DNA from: Anaerolineaceae bacterium UBA6107
GTDB taxonomy: Bacteria; Chloroflexota; Anaerolineae; Anaerolineales; Anaerolineaceae
Length of the DNA stretch: 26,644 nt
Direction: 5' to 3'
Assembly (NCBI GenBank): GCA_002428455.1
Contig: DIWL01000060.1
Coordinates: 20,678-47,321, forward strand
Shown in pieces: positions 1 to 7,675 of this stretch (within the stretch, counting starts at the first letter, position 1; every line of letters starts with the position of its first letter). Both the position numbers and the translations under genes were made by a program. The notes beneath the pieces are model-generated. The model did not search any database. It saw nothing but the letters and a program-made list of their open reading frames with translations, and was not told where the DNA came from.

Positions 1-112
1 GTAAATTATACTGATAAAAAACGGGAGGCGATGTTAACAACTAGTTAACCTCAATTTTCAACTGAGTGTTAATCCCGAAAGTCGCCTTAAAAAACCACAT
101 CCGCGCGTAGGA

Positions 113-166
113 TATAATCAATAAATAATAGAAAGTATTCCTTACCCAGAAAAGGTACTTTGAGGT
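113..166 (+). promoter_or_regulatory. Promoter -10 box and RBS of the LOG gene
   Basis: A perfect TATAAT lies at 113-118 with no convincing -35 box 17 nt upstream. A GAGGT ribosome binding site at 162-166 sits 6 nt before the ATG at 173. The implied leader is about 45 nt. The same GATATAATC context recurs at 5792-5800 before the DUF2142 gene, which supports it as a real -10 element of this genome. Confidence 0.5.
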
Positions 167-172
167 CTAGCC

Positions 173-769
173 ATGTCTTATCCTTATCCATCCATTTGCG
201 TGTTTTGCGGGTCGGCCGACGGGCTGGCGCCGGTGTATTACGACGCGGCCTATGAAACGGGGCGGCTACTGGCGGAGCAGGGGATCACGCTGGTGTACGG
301 AGCGGGACGCACAGGGATGATGGGCGCGCTGGCGGAAGGGGCGCTAGGCGCAGGTGGTGAGGTGATCGGGGTGGTGCCCAACGGCCTGGAGAGCCCGCAG
401 CTGGTTTACACCAGCGGATTGACGCGGCTGGAGATCGTGCCGGACATCCAGGTGCGCAAGGCGCGAATGAACGAGTTGGCGGACGCCTTTATCACGCTGC
501 CGGGGGGCTACGGGACGATGGACGAGATGTTCGAGGTGCTTACCTGGTCGCAGATCGGGCGGCACCGTAAACCGAGCGCGTTTTTGAATACAGACGGGTA
601 TTTTGACGCGTTATTCAAGTGGATCGAACGGGCTTACAAAGACCACTTTATTTACGAGGAACACCTGGAGCTGTTCGTGGCGGACGCCGATCCGGCGCGG
701 CTGCTGCAGAAGCTGGCGGCGTTCAAATTCCCGGAGAACATTGAGCGCTGGCTGGTGCGGGAAGAGTAG
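173..769 (+). CDS. LOG family protein (cytokinin riboside 5'-monophosphate phosphoribohydrolase-like)
   Basis: The 198-aa protein is a cytosolic Rossmann-fold enzyme of the LOG/TIGR00730 family, whose members hydrolyse the N-glycosidic bond of N6-modified or plain AMP to release base and ribose 5-phosphate. The family signature PGGYGTMDE is at residues 110-118, preceded by the conserved RKARM stretch. The N-terminus carries the typical CVFCGSADG strand-loop, and a glycine-rich GAGRTGMMG loop follows around residues 44-52. Length matches the family norm (about 180-200 aa). The ATG at 173 has a GAGGT ribosome binding site and a TATAAT box upstream. It appears monocistronic and is followed by a long repeat-rich spacer. 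Whether the substrate is a cytokinin precursor or AMP cannot be told from sequence. The family call is firm. Confidence 0.93.
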   Translation: MSYPYPSICVFCGSADGLAPVYYDAAYETGRLLAEQGITLVYGAGRTGMMGALAEGALGAGGEVIGVVPNGLESPQLVYTSGLTRLEIVPDIQVRKARMNELADAFITLPGGYGTMDEMFEVLTWSQIGRHRKPSAFLNTDGYFDALFKWIERAYKDHFIYEEHLELFVADADPARLLQKLAAFKFPENIERWLVREE

Positions 770-780
770 GGGAGAAGCTC

Positions 781-1060
781 TCTCGCGAAGGCGCAAAGTC
801 GCGAAGAAAACCATTTTTACAAGAACAACGATTAACACGAATTACAACGAATCTAATTCTTTGAAACCGGGTTACTTTTTCCTTTGAAACCCGGTTTCTG
901 CAATCAATCCACCCCAACGAATACTGTCCACGAATTACACGAATTACCACGAATGTTATTTATGAAAATCGGTTTTCTTTTACACTTTGAAACCCGCTGC
1001 TGCTTTTAAATTGTTCTAAGCTGCTTAACCTCTACAAATAACAGTCACGAATTACAAGAA
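781..1060. repeat. Cluster of short dispersed repeat words
   Basis: The words CACGAATTACA or close variants occur at 835-847, 930-955 (three tandem iterations of an ACGAATTAC-like unit) and 1046-1057. A separate GCGAAGGCGCAAAGTCGCG run lies at 785-803. Related ACACGAA words recur far away at 3640-3662 (minus) and 9421-9440. The unit length is near 9-11 nt. None of these encodes anything recognisable. I infer a dispersed intergenic repeat family rather than a gene remnant. Confidence 0.6.
863..898 (+). terminator. Inverted repeat, possible terminator or REP-like hairpin after LOG gene
   Basis: GAAACCGGGTT at 863-873 is the exact reverse complement of AACCCGGTTTC at 888-898, separated by a 14-nt T-rich loop. 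No clean T-tract follows on the plus strand. It may therefore be a repetitive palindrome rather than a classical terminator. It lies 94 nt past the LOG stop codon. Confidence 0.45.
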
Positions 1061-1064
1061 AAAT

Positions 1065-1102
1065 ATATTTTAGAGGCGATTCATGATTCGCCTCTAAAAT
1101 AT
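1065..1102. repeat. Perfect 15-bp inverted repeat (hairpin)
   Basis: ATATTTTAGAGGCGA at 1065-1079 and TCGCCTCTAAAATAT at 1088-1102 are exact reverse complements around an 8-nt loop, TTCATGAT. It lies between the LOG gene and the 3' end of the convergent ATPase gene, so it could act as a bidirectional terminator. It also resembles stand-alone palindromic repeats built on a GGCGATTCATGA core. It marks the edge of the AT-rich island. Confidence 0.7.
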
Positions 1103-1396
1103 TATGCATGCGCGCTTTGGCCTCACCGATGCCAAGATCGGGCTCATCGTATCTCCCGCTTACACCTGTTCGAGTATGGCGGGCAATGCGCCAACTAAGT
1201 GATTGCGAGCGTTTAGTTAAAAGCAATCCCCAATTTTGGACTCTCTGCATTCTCCCAGTAAATAATCTGTGGGCTTGTGAAGGAGTATTAAAATGGAAAG
1301 TTTATAAATTACTTATTCTGAATGAATTTAGTATTACAAAAGGTAAACTGACTGGGTTGATTTGCTTAGAAGTTTACAAAACATTACGGTTGATCA

Positions 1397-3346
1397 TCAA
1401 TATTTTCTATCTTGTTTTAAAATTAATTGTTGAAAATCCTCAGGTTCAAAACCACAAATCTGTTCTATTGAAGGATTAATTAATTGCTTAGAAACCCTTG
1501 TAGATTGTATTTTCAATAATTTTTCAAAAATATTTCTACAATACCTAGCGTTACCAAAATTTTCATCCTTATTAGAATATTCTATTTCAATAATTCTTTC
1601 CAATAGTGCCACCGCATCATTTTCAAGATAGTACTTGTTAGTTTTACAAAATGAAAGAAATATTTGTTTTAATTCGTCAGGAGTAAAATCATCGAAATGA
1701 ATTTCATTTGAAAAACGGCTTTTAAAACCTTCGTTAGAGTTTAAAAAATCGTGCATTGGTTGTGAATAACCTGCTACGATTACTGCAAGACGTTCTCTGT
1801 CATCCTCCATCCGCTTCATAATGACTTCAATCGCTTCATTTCCATAATCCCATTCAGTTTTTTCCCCCTTGAATAATGAATATGCTTCGTCAATGAACAG
1901 AACTCCACCGAGAGATTCGTTAATTTTCTCATTGGTTTTTATTGCTGTCTGGCCAATATACTTTGCCACCAGTCCAGATCTATCAACTTCAACGATATGT
2001 CCTTTCTCTAATAAACCCATGGCATGTAGAATTTTGCCATAAATCCTTGCGACGGTGGTTTTACCCGTTCCCGGACTCCCATAAAAAACTGCATGTAAAG
2101 AAAGGTTAGTAGTTGGTAATCCCAATTGTTTTCGTAAAGATTGCGTTTTTATGAAATTGAGCAATTCTTCTACTTCAGATTTTACTTTCCCTAGTCCGAT
2201 TAACTTGTTGAGCTCATCAGTAAGAGTTTCAATGCTGTCTGTATGATCCGGTTCCTGGTCGAATTTCGTGATAATTGCCTCTTTTTGTTCAAAGTCTTGA
2301 ATACTTTCGGTTAAAGATAGTGTTGGTATCACAGGTGCTTTCTTCAGTAAATTCACGATGTTATCTCTATCGTTTTTGAAAATTTCATTTGAAGGTTCTA
2401 GAGATACAGCTTTTTGATAATCAAGGTAAGCCTTATTAAATTCATTTATATCGTAGTATGCATCACCTCGGCCATTGTAAGCTTCAGCATCCAAAGGATC
2501 CAGTCGAATTGCTGTTGAATAATCCCTAATAGCTTCAGGGACATTTCCATTATCTAAATAGGCATCACCCCTTATTTTATAAGCGTACACATATTTTGAA
2601 TTAATTAGAATTGCTTCTGTACAATCGCTAATTGCATTGTCGTAATTATTATTACATAGGTAGTAATACCCTCTATTTGAATAATAAACTTCACTAAAAG
2701 GGTTAAGGTTAATGCAATGGCTTGCATCAATAATTGCTGCTCTGAAATCATCTTTGTTGAAGCTAGCCCAAGCTCGACCATCATAAGCCTCTTTACTATT
2801 TGGTGAGATTCTTAACGCTTCGGTGAAATCGGATATAGCTTTGTCAATCTCTCCTAGTGAAATAAAGGAATACCCCCGATAGATAAATGATGAAGTGCGT
2901 GAGTTTTCGTCCTGTAGTGCTTTAGTAAAATCAATAATTGCCTTTTTGGGTTCTCGTTCATACGTTGCCTTGCCCCGGCAGTAGTAGAGGTATGCGTTTT
3001 CCGGATCGTGTTGAATAGCTTTATTAACGTCACGTAAAGCTAGTTTGTCCTCACCGTTTGCAGAGTGCTCACGCGCCCTATACAGATACGCAAAAGTATT
3101 CTTAGGATCTAAACGAATAGCTTCATTGAAGTCATCGATAGGTTTTCTATTATCAAAATTTCTTTTTTCAATGTCTCGGTGTATATTTGCAATTCCTCTA
3201 GACAAATAATAATTTGAATTGTGTGGGCATAATCTTATTGCTTCAGAAAATGATTCGTAGGCCAAATCCCATTGTTGAGATCTTTCAAATTCTTCCCCTT
3301 TTTTAATTATCTCAAACGCAACCAATTCATCATCTAAATTTTGCAC
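1397..3346 (-). CDS. TPR repeat protein with C-terminal CbxX/CfqX-type AAA+ ATPase
   Basis: This 649-aa cytosolic protein has about nine TPR-like units over roughly residues 8-345 (repeating A..DF..AI.LDP signatures), a short linker, and a C-terminal AAA+ module over roughly 380-640. Walker A GSPGTGKTT is at 423-431, Walker B GGVLFIDEAYS at about 480-490, and the FKSRF box typical of CbxX/SpoVK proteins lies further on. The architecture resembles EccA of type VII secretion (TPR then CbxX AAA+), but no ESX partner gene is in this window. Start is GTG at 3346, with GGAT 6 nt upstream; no earlier in-frame start fits. The gene is conspicuously AT-rich against its neighbours and stands alone, suggesting horizontal acquisition. 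The TPR half probably binds client proteins; the client is unknown. Confidence 0.88.
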   Translation of the reverse strand: MQNLDDELVAFEIIKKGEEFERSQQWDLAYESFSEAIRLCPHNSNYYLSRGIANIHRDIEKRNFDNRKPIDDFNEAIRLDPKNTFAYLYRAREHSANGEDKLALRDVNKAIQHDPENAYLYYCRGKATYEREPKKAIIDFTKALQDENSRTSSFIYRGYSFISLGEIDKAISDFTEALRISPNSKEAYDGRAWASFNKDDFRAAIIDASHCINLNPFSEVYYSNRGYYYLCNNNYDNAISDCTEAILINSKYVYAYKIRGDAYLDNGNVPEAIRDYSTAIRLDPLDAEAYNGRGDAYYDINEFNKAYLDYQKAVSLEPSNEIFKNDRDNIVNLLKKAPVIPTLSLTESIQDFEQKEAIITKFDQEPDHTDSIETLTDELNKLIGLGKVKSEVEELLNFIKTQSLRKQLGLPTTNLSLHAVFYGSPGTGKTTVARIYGKILHAMGLLEKGHIVEVDRSGLVAKYIGQTAIKTNEKINESLGGVLFIDEAYSLFKGEKTEWDYGNEAIEVIMKRMEDDRERLAVIVAGYSQPMHDFLNSNEGFKSRFSNEIHFDDFTPDELKQIFLSFCKTNKYYLENDAVALLERIIEIEYSNKDENFGNARYCRNIFEKLLKIQSTRVSKQLINPSIEQICGFEPEDFQQLILKQDRKY

Positions 3347-3668
3347 TTTTTATCCAATAATTCCATGATGGGATGACTTAAATTGCTTATACTAATCTTA
3401 TACCCATTTTTAGAATTAAAAATTACGAGTTACCTCTGAACCAGACCGTAATTAATGAAACAAAAGAAAAAGTTTATGGTTGAATCCCCTTGACAACCAT
3501 TTTATTAAACAATGTAGAACATTAATACTATTATTATTTCGAAGGATTCTTGGTTCAAAAAATAGTTCTTACAACATGGGAATTATTATTAGTTGTTTTC
3601 ACACTTATCGAAACCATATAATTGAATTTTGGTATTTTCTGCAATTTCGTGCGCTTCGTGTCAGGCTC
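3347..3668. other. AT-rich intergenic region upstream of the TPR-AAA gene
   Basis: The region holds no gene. The minus strand near 3390-3410 carries TATAAG-like boxes that could serve as a -10 for the ATPase gene, but no matching -35 is convincing. At 3640-3662, next to the stop of the following gene, the minus strand reads GACACGAAGCGCACGAAA, a member of the ACACGAA word family also seen at 831-1060 and 9421-9440. An apparent open frame running rightward across the junction is antisense to the membrane protein and is not credible. Confidence 0.5.
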
Positions 3669-5714
3669 TTACTCCCTCTCCAGCAGCCAGTAGGCATCGT
3701 CCTCGTCAATCGCCACGAACCCGGGCGGGACCGTGCTCAAGCGCGCTTTCGCAGCGAGCAGGGTGCCCCCGGGGGGTACCTGGGTGATGCTGGCAAGCGG
3801 GTGCAGCTCGCGGGTGCGGTTGACACCAAAGAGGCCGTACTCAAGCACGGAGAGGTCCTCGATGTAAATGTAGAGCGGCTCATCCGGCGGGAGGTTGGCG
3901 ACGACGAAACGCAGGTGAGAGGCTTCGGCGGCGTTCTGGTAGAACAGGCGCTCCGCGTAATCACCGCTGATGATGCTGGCGCGGTCGGGACTGGTGAGCA
4001 GGAGGGATTTGACGGCTTTCTGCGCGCGTGAAACGTACTGTGCCTCGAAGACGTTGGTCACCTCAATTGGGTCGACGCGCCGCGCCAGGAATGTGTAAAG
4101 GGAACTGGTGGTGATGAGCGGGCGCGCGTCGTTGATCAGCAAGACGGAGGCAGCGAGGAAAACTGAGACCAGGCTGAGCATGAGGGCGATGAAACCGCCG
4201 ATGAATTTCTTAGAAGGAACCAGCGCGGCGAGCAGGGGCGCAAGGGCGAGGAAGGCGATGGACATGTGACGCCCGCGGTTGGGTCCCCAGCCCTCGCCCT
4301 TGAGCATGACCTGCCCGACAATGAATACGAGCATCAGCAGCACGGAAAAGAGCACGTAGAAGCGCCGCGTTTTCTTTCCGCGCCCGAAAAGCGCGAGGAC
4401 AGCGGCGAGGGGTAATAAGGTGAAGCTGAGCGGACCGAACCAGGAGGCGTCCTCGTTGACAGGCAGGCGCATCCCGTAGGCGAAAATGTCGCCTTCATCC
4501 AGGCGCATGAACTGCGTGGATTCGAGATCGACGGCGAGGTGCGTGGCGGTGCGCTGGAAGGAAGCGTCCCTGGCAGCAAGAAGGTTGAGCTTGAGGTTGC
4601 CCTGCAGCCCGTCGTAACTGACCGCCTGGTAAGCGTAGCGCAGGCCGTTGGTGATGTACTCCTCAGACGGGCGGCTGGTCAGCGTGCTGAGATAGTACCA
4701 GAACCCGGAGTGGATCATGTTGGGCTCATCCACCCTGGTTTCAGTGAAATTCTGGATGAATTTTAATGAAGAGAAGACGCCGAAGAACAACAGGGCGACT
4801 ACGACGGCTTTTAATAAAAGCTTGAAGGGGAAGCGCTTGATGAAGATGAGCAGCAGCGCGAGACCGTACACCGGCACATAGAGAAAGGCGGTCTGCTTGG
4901 TACCAACAGCGATGACGCCGGCGAGGATGGAGAGGTAGAGCTCGCTGCTGCTGCCGGACTTGTGGAAGAGCAGCAGAAAGACTATCGAGACAAGCACCAG
5001 CGCAGCCGTAAACACATCACCCTGGTAGGAGTAGGTCTGCAGGAGGACGACCGGAAAGCTCAGGCTGACCAGCGCGGCAGTGAGGGCGGCTTTGCGCTCA
5101 GCACCGAGGAGGAGGGCGATCTCGACAATGGACGCGGCGGCGGCTGCCAGCCCGAGCCAGGTGATGAGGAAAAAGGTCATTTCAGAGCCGCTCAGGAGGA
5201 AGAGCCACAGCCCCTGGATGGAGAGATTGATGGGATAAAAGACCTGCTTGGTGGTGACCGGGTTGTACCAGCTTTCCAGCGAGCCGTGCTGGAGCCAGTA
5301 GTAGATACGTGGGAGGTGCGTGTTGAGAGAATCGGAGTTGCTGATGGGAGCGAGGGTGCCGACGTAGAAGGCCAGCCCGAGAATGGCGAGGATCAGCAGC
5401 GAGAGGAAGCTCTCAAGGGTGAAATTGGGTTTAAGGACGAGGCTGAGGCGGGGGAAGGGCTCTTTGAATACCCTGCCAGCCGGATCGAAAAGAATTAGCG
5501 TTACCGCGGCGCAAACGAGCAGCTGCACGAAGAGGTAAAGCAGGGGATTATCCATGGCGCGGAGAAAGTGCAGGATCTCGACCACCAGGATGTTGACGGC
5601 GGTAAGGGTGATGAAAAAGGCGATGACGAACCTGCCTAACGAAGGCACGCGGAAGAGCCGCTGCATGAACAGCAGCGCGATCACCAGGTAAAGGGCGATG
5701 GAAAGGTAAAGCAT
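3669..5714 (-). CDS. Polytopic membrane protein, GT-C/PMT-like glycosyltransferase
   Basis: This 681-aa integral membrane protein has about 14 hydrophobic segments and a soluble C-terminal tail of about 130 residues. After four N-terminal segments comes an extracytoplasmic loop reading NSDSLNTHLPRIYYW (about residues 126-140), with an acidic residue D128 where GT-C enzymes of the ArnT/PMT (GT39-like) group keep their catalytic aspartate, then a run with YNP and YPINLSIQGLW. This points to a lipid-linked sugar transferase acting on the outer face of the membrane. Donor and acceptor are unknown. The ATG at 5714 has no ribosome binding site, but a TATAAT box sits 10 nt upstream, so its transcript may have almost no leader. 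It is divergent from the DUF2142 gene. Family assignment is moderate; membrane topology is clear. Confidence 0.72.
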   Translation of the reverse strand: MLYLSIALYLVIALLFMQRLFRVPSLGRFVIAFFITLTAVNILVVEILHFLRAMDNPLLYLFVQLLVCAAVTLILFDPAGRVFKEPFPRLSLVLKPNFTLESFLSLLILAILGLAFYVGTLAPISNSDSLNTHLPRIYYWLQHGSLESWYNPVTTKQVFYPINLSIQGLWLFLLSGSEMTFFLITWLGLAAAAASIVEIALLLGAERKAALTAALVSLSFPVVLLQTYSYQGDVFTAALVLVSIVFLLLFHKSGSSSELYLSILAGVIAVGTKQTAFLYVPVYGLALLLIFIKRFPFKLLLKAVVVALLFFGVFSSLKFIQNFTETRVDEPNMIHSGFWYYLSTLTSRPSEEYITNGLRYAYQAVSYDGLQGNLKLNLLAARDASFQRTATHLAVDLESTQFMRLDEGDIFAYGMRLPVNEDASWFGPLSFTLLPLAAVLALFGRGKKTRRFYVLFSVLLMLVFIVGQVMLKGEGWGPNRGRHMSIAFLALAPLLAALVPSKKFIGGFIALMLSLVSVFLAASVLLINDARPLITTSSLYTFLARRVDPIEVTNVFEAQYVSRAQKAVKSLLLTSPDRASIISGDYAERLFYQNAAEASHLRFVVANLPPDEPLYIYIEDLSVLEYGLFGVNRTRELHPLASITQVPPGGTLLAAKARLSTVPPGFVAIDEDDAYWLLERE

Positions 5715-5724
5715 GATTGATCAA

Positions 5725-5799
5725 ATTATAACAGCGAAGGACGATGCACCGCGGGGGTGGAAGTTAGGCGGAAGGCCATCGTGACACTCCTGATATAAT
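5725..5799. promoter_or_regulatory. Divergent promoter region with two TATAAT boxes
   Basis: On the minus strand TATAAT occupies 5725-5730, 10 nt before the ATG at 5714. On the plus strand TATAAT occupies 5794-5799, 30 nt before the ATG at 5830. Neither has a clear -35 box. The two genes encode membrane proteins of related cell-surface character, so shared control is plausible but not shown. Confidence 0.5.
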
Positions 5800-5829
5800 C
5801 GATAATAACCCGTTCAAACTGGAAAACCC

Positions 5830-7650
5830 ATGCAACGTCAGATACTGCAACCTGCCAACCTCCTGCTGATCATCGGACTGATCTTTGGAATTGCGATCAG
5901 CGTGATGGCGCCTTTTGGCACAGGGTTTGACGAGGAAGCGCACCTGGCGCGAGTGTACGACATATCCGGGCTGAACCTGCTGCCCAACCGCAGCATTTAC
6001 GACAAAACAATCTATTTTGCAGAATTCCACTCACTGACGTACCGGCGCTTCTATTACCGCGACCAGGGGGCGCAGATGTTCACGCCGGAGTACTTCAGCG
6101 TGCGGGCGAACTACGACAGCATGGCGATCGAGTCGACCATGTCGATCTACCCGCCGTTGATGTTCTTCCCGCAGGCGGTGGTGGCGGGGGTGGGCTGGCG
6201 GTTGCTGGACCTGCCGATCATCCCGGTTGCGCTAGTAATGCGCGTAGTCACTCTATTGCTTTACCTGACAGGCTCATGGTTAGCCATCAAGACCATTCCG
6301 ATAGGGAAGTGGGCGCTGCTGGCGGTGGCACTGCTGCCGACCTCGTTATACCAGGCGGCTACGGTCAATGGGGACGGGTACACCAACGCAGTGAGCTTCC
6401 TATTTATCGCCGTGGTACTGGCGCAGGTGCTGAGGGATGAAACGCAGATAACAAGGCGGGAGTTCATCTGGCTGTGCGCGGTGACCTTCCTGCTGGGTAT
6501 GGCGAAACCAGGGGCGATCATGCTCTTTCCGCTTCTCGTGCTGATACCGCGGCGGATTTTCACATCGCGCGCGCAGTATAACAGTATGTGGGCGGCTGCC
6601 GTGCTGATGACCGCCTTCCACGCCGGATGGATCCTGATCAGTTTTACCAACACGAGCCTGGGGGAGGGGACACCGGGGACAATCTTCAGCAGTGTGTTCT
6701 CGCAGTTGGGGCAGTACCTGGGCGCGTTCGGACGCTCCTTCCTCATTTACTGGCAGGAACTGTTAGGGTCGACCATCGCAGCGTACGGCTACTGGGAGGG
6801 GAAGGTGCCTGCGCTGGTGTACGGACTGGCGGGGGTGGTGCTGGTGCTGGCGGTGCTGGTCGGGGAGAAGCACGCAAAGATGACCAAGAGAGTGCGCATC
6901 TTCCAGTTCGGGTTGATGCTGCTGGCGTGGTTCGGTATCCTGGTGATGTACACCGCGGGAAAATTCACCTTTGACAGCAAAGAAACCCTGCTGATGGTGC
7001 AGGGGCGTTACCTGAATGCCTTTCTACCGCTGGGGCTGCTCGCACTGAGCGGCCTGGTTCTGCAAAAGGTCGCCGGGAAAGCGCTGTTCAAGTGGCTGAT
7101 TCCCGCGGGGATCGTTGTGTTCCAGGGCTTGTTCCTGTGGGGGTTGATCGCACATTACTACACACCCTGCGGTCCCTCAGTGCTGGCGCGGGAAAATTGC
7201 CGCCTGCCGGCGTACCAGAACCTGGAGATCGCGAATCCGCCGCAGGTGATGCTGACGGCTGACACGGTGCTGGAACAGGAATTCAACAATACATGCGCGG
7301 ACCTGCGCGCGGTGGAAGTGCTCATTGGAGATGTCTCCGCGGATGCAGACGATGCGCTGGAGATGGCGCTGATCGCACCGGACGGTTCAATGGTTGCCAA
7401 CCGGACAGTGGAGGTACTGGCGTTGACCCCCAAACAGACGATTGTGATCAATGTGTCGGCGGACGCCGAGTTGAGCCGGGGGAATTATATGTTAAGACTG
7501 GAAGCACCGGGTCTACGCGGGGAGGTGGGCGTAGGCGTGCGCGAACCGGATGTGTACCCCGCAGGCGGGCTAACAGTGAACGGAAGCGCGGTGAACGGAG
7601 ATGTGGTGTTCTTTTACACCTGCGCGATCGATGATGGTTTTAACTATTGA
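5830..7650 (+). CDS. DUF2142-type polytopic membrane protein with C-terminal extracytoplasmic domain
   Basis: The 606-aa protein begins with a transmembrane helix followed by GFDEEAHLARVY (residues 32-43), the acidic DE-H motif characteristic of DUF2142 membrane proteins. It continues with repeated helices, including an LLPTSLYQAATVNGDGYTN stretch that fits the family's second signature. About 10-12 helices end near residue 465. The last 140 residues have no helix and look like a beta-rich extracytoplasmic domain (TADTVLEQEF onwards), an addition to the usual DUF2142 core. The family is generally treated as GT-C-like surface-polymer enzymes, but I know of no assigned reaction. It is followed 25 nt later by the acyltransferase gene, probably as one transcript. 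Confidence 0.75.
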   Translation: MQRQILQPANLLLIIGLIFGIAISVMAPFGTGFDEEAHLARVYDISGLNLLPNRSIYDKTIYFAEFHSLTYRRFYYRDQGAQMFTPEYFSVRANYDSMAIESTMSIYPPLMFFPQAVVAGVGWRLLDLPIIPVALVMRVVTLLLYLTGSWLAIKTIPIGKWALLAVALLPTSLYQAATVNGDGYTNAVSFLFIAVVLAQVLRDETQITRREFIWLCAVTFLLGMAKPGAIMLFPLLVLIPRRIFTSRAQYNSMWAAAVLMTAFHAGWILISFTNTSLGEGTPGTIFSSVFSQLGQYLGAFGRSFLIYWQELLGSTIAAYGYWEGKVPALVYGLAGVVLVLAVLVGEKHAKMTKRVRIFQFGLMLLAWFGILVMYTAGKFTFDSKETLLMVQGRYLNAFLPLGLLALSGLVLQKVAGKALFKWLIPAGIVVFQGLFLWGLIAHYYTPCGPSVLARENCRLPAYQNLEIANPPQVMLTADTVLEQEFNNTCADLRAVEVLIGDVSADADDALEMALIAPDGSMVANRTVEVLALTPKQTIVINVSADAELSRGNYMLRLEAPGLRGEVGVGVREPDVYPAGGLTVNGSAVNGDVVFFYTCAIDDGFNY

Positions 7651-7675
7651 AAGCCGACCTGATAATTGAGTTACG

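Larger units (their letters stand above)
770..1396. other. 627-nt repeat-rich intergenic region
   Basis: I find no credible gene here. The stretch is a mosaic of short repeated words: GCGAAGGCGCAAAG-type (781-810), ACACGAATTACA-type (831-852, 928-954, 1045-1060) and GAAACC-GGGTT-type (863-898, 989-1000). It also holds a perfect long hairpin (1065-1102). Immediately after the hairpin, 1104-1210 is a GC-richer patch inside otherwise AT-rich DNA. Frame translation of it gave short open stretches that I could not assign. The rest to 1396 is AT-rich and looks non-coding on the plus strand. Confidence 0.6.

Noticed and set aside
781..1060. CRISPR array
   Set aside because: The repeated words are short, unequal, tandem or overlapping, and lack uniform repeats with unique spacers. 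No cas genes are present.
1104..1210. Possible gene fragment in the GC-rich patch
   Set aside because: Frames were translated but none matched a family I know, so no call is made.
1397..3346. Type VII secretion locus, because of the EccA-like domain order
   Set aside because: No EccB, EccC, EccD, MycP or WXG100 gene is in the window. Domain order alone is not enough.
3480..4031. 183-codon plus-strand open frame
   Set aside because: It is antisense to the 3' end of the GT-C-like gene, crosses from AT-rich to GC-rich DNA mid-frame and has no recognisable protein features.
4962..5498. 178-codon plus-strand open frame inside the membrane protein gene
   Set aside because: Charged, low-complexity shadow of the opposite-strand coding region, with no ribosome binding site.
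6261..6746. 161-codon minus-strand open frame inside the DUF2142 gene
   Set aside because: Overlaps a well-supported membrane protein and has no family motif or start signal.
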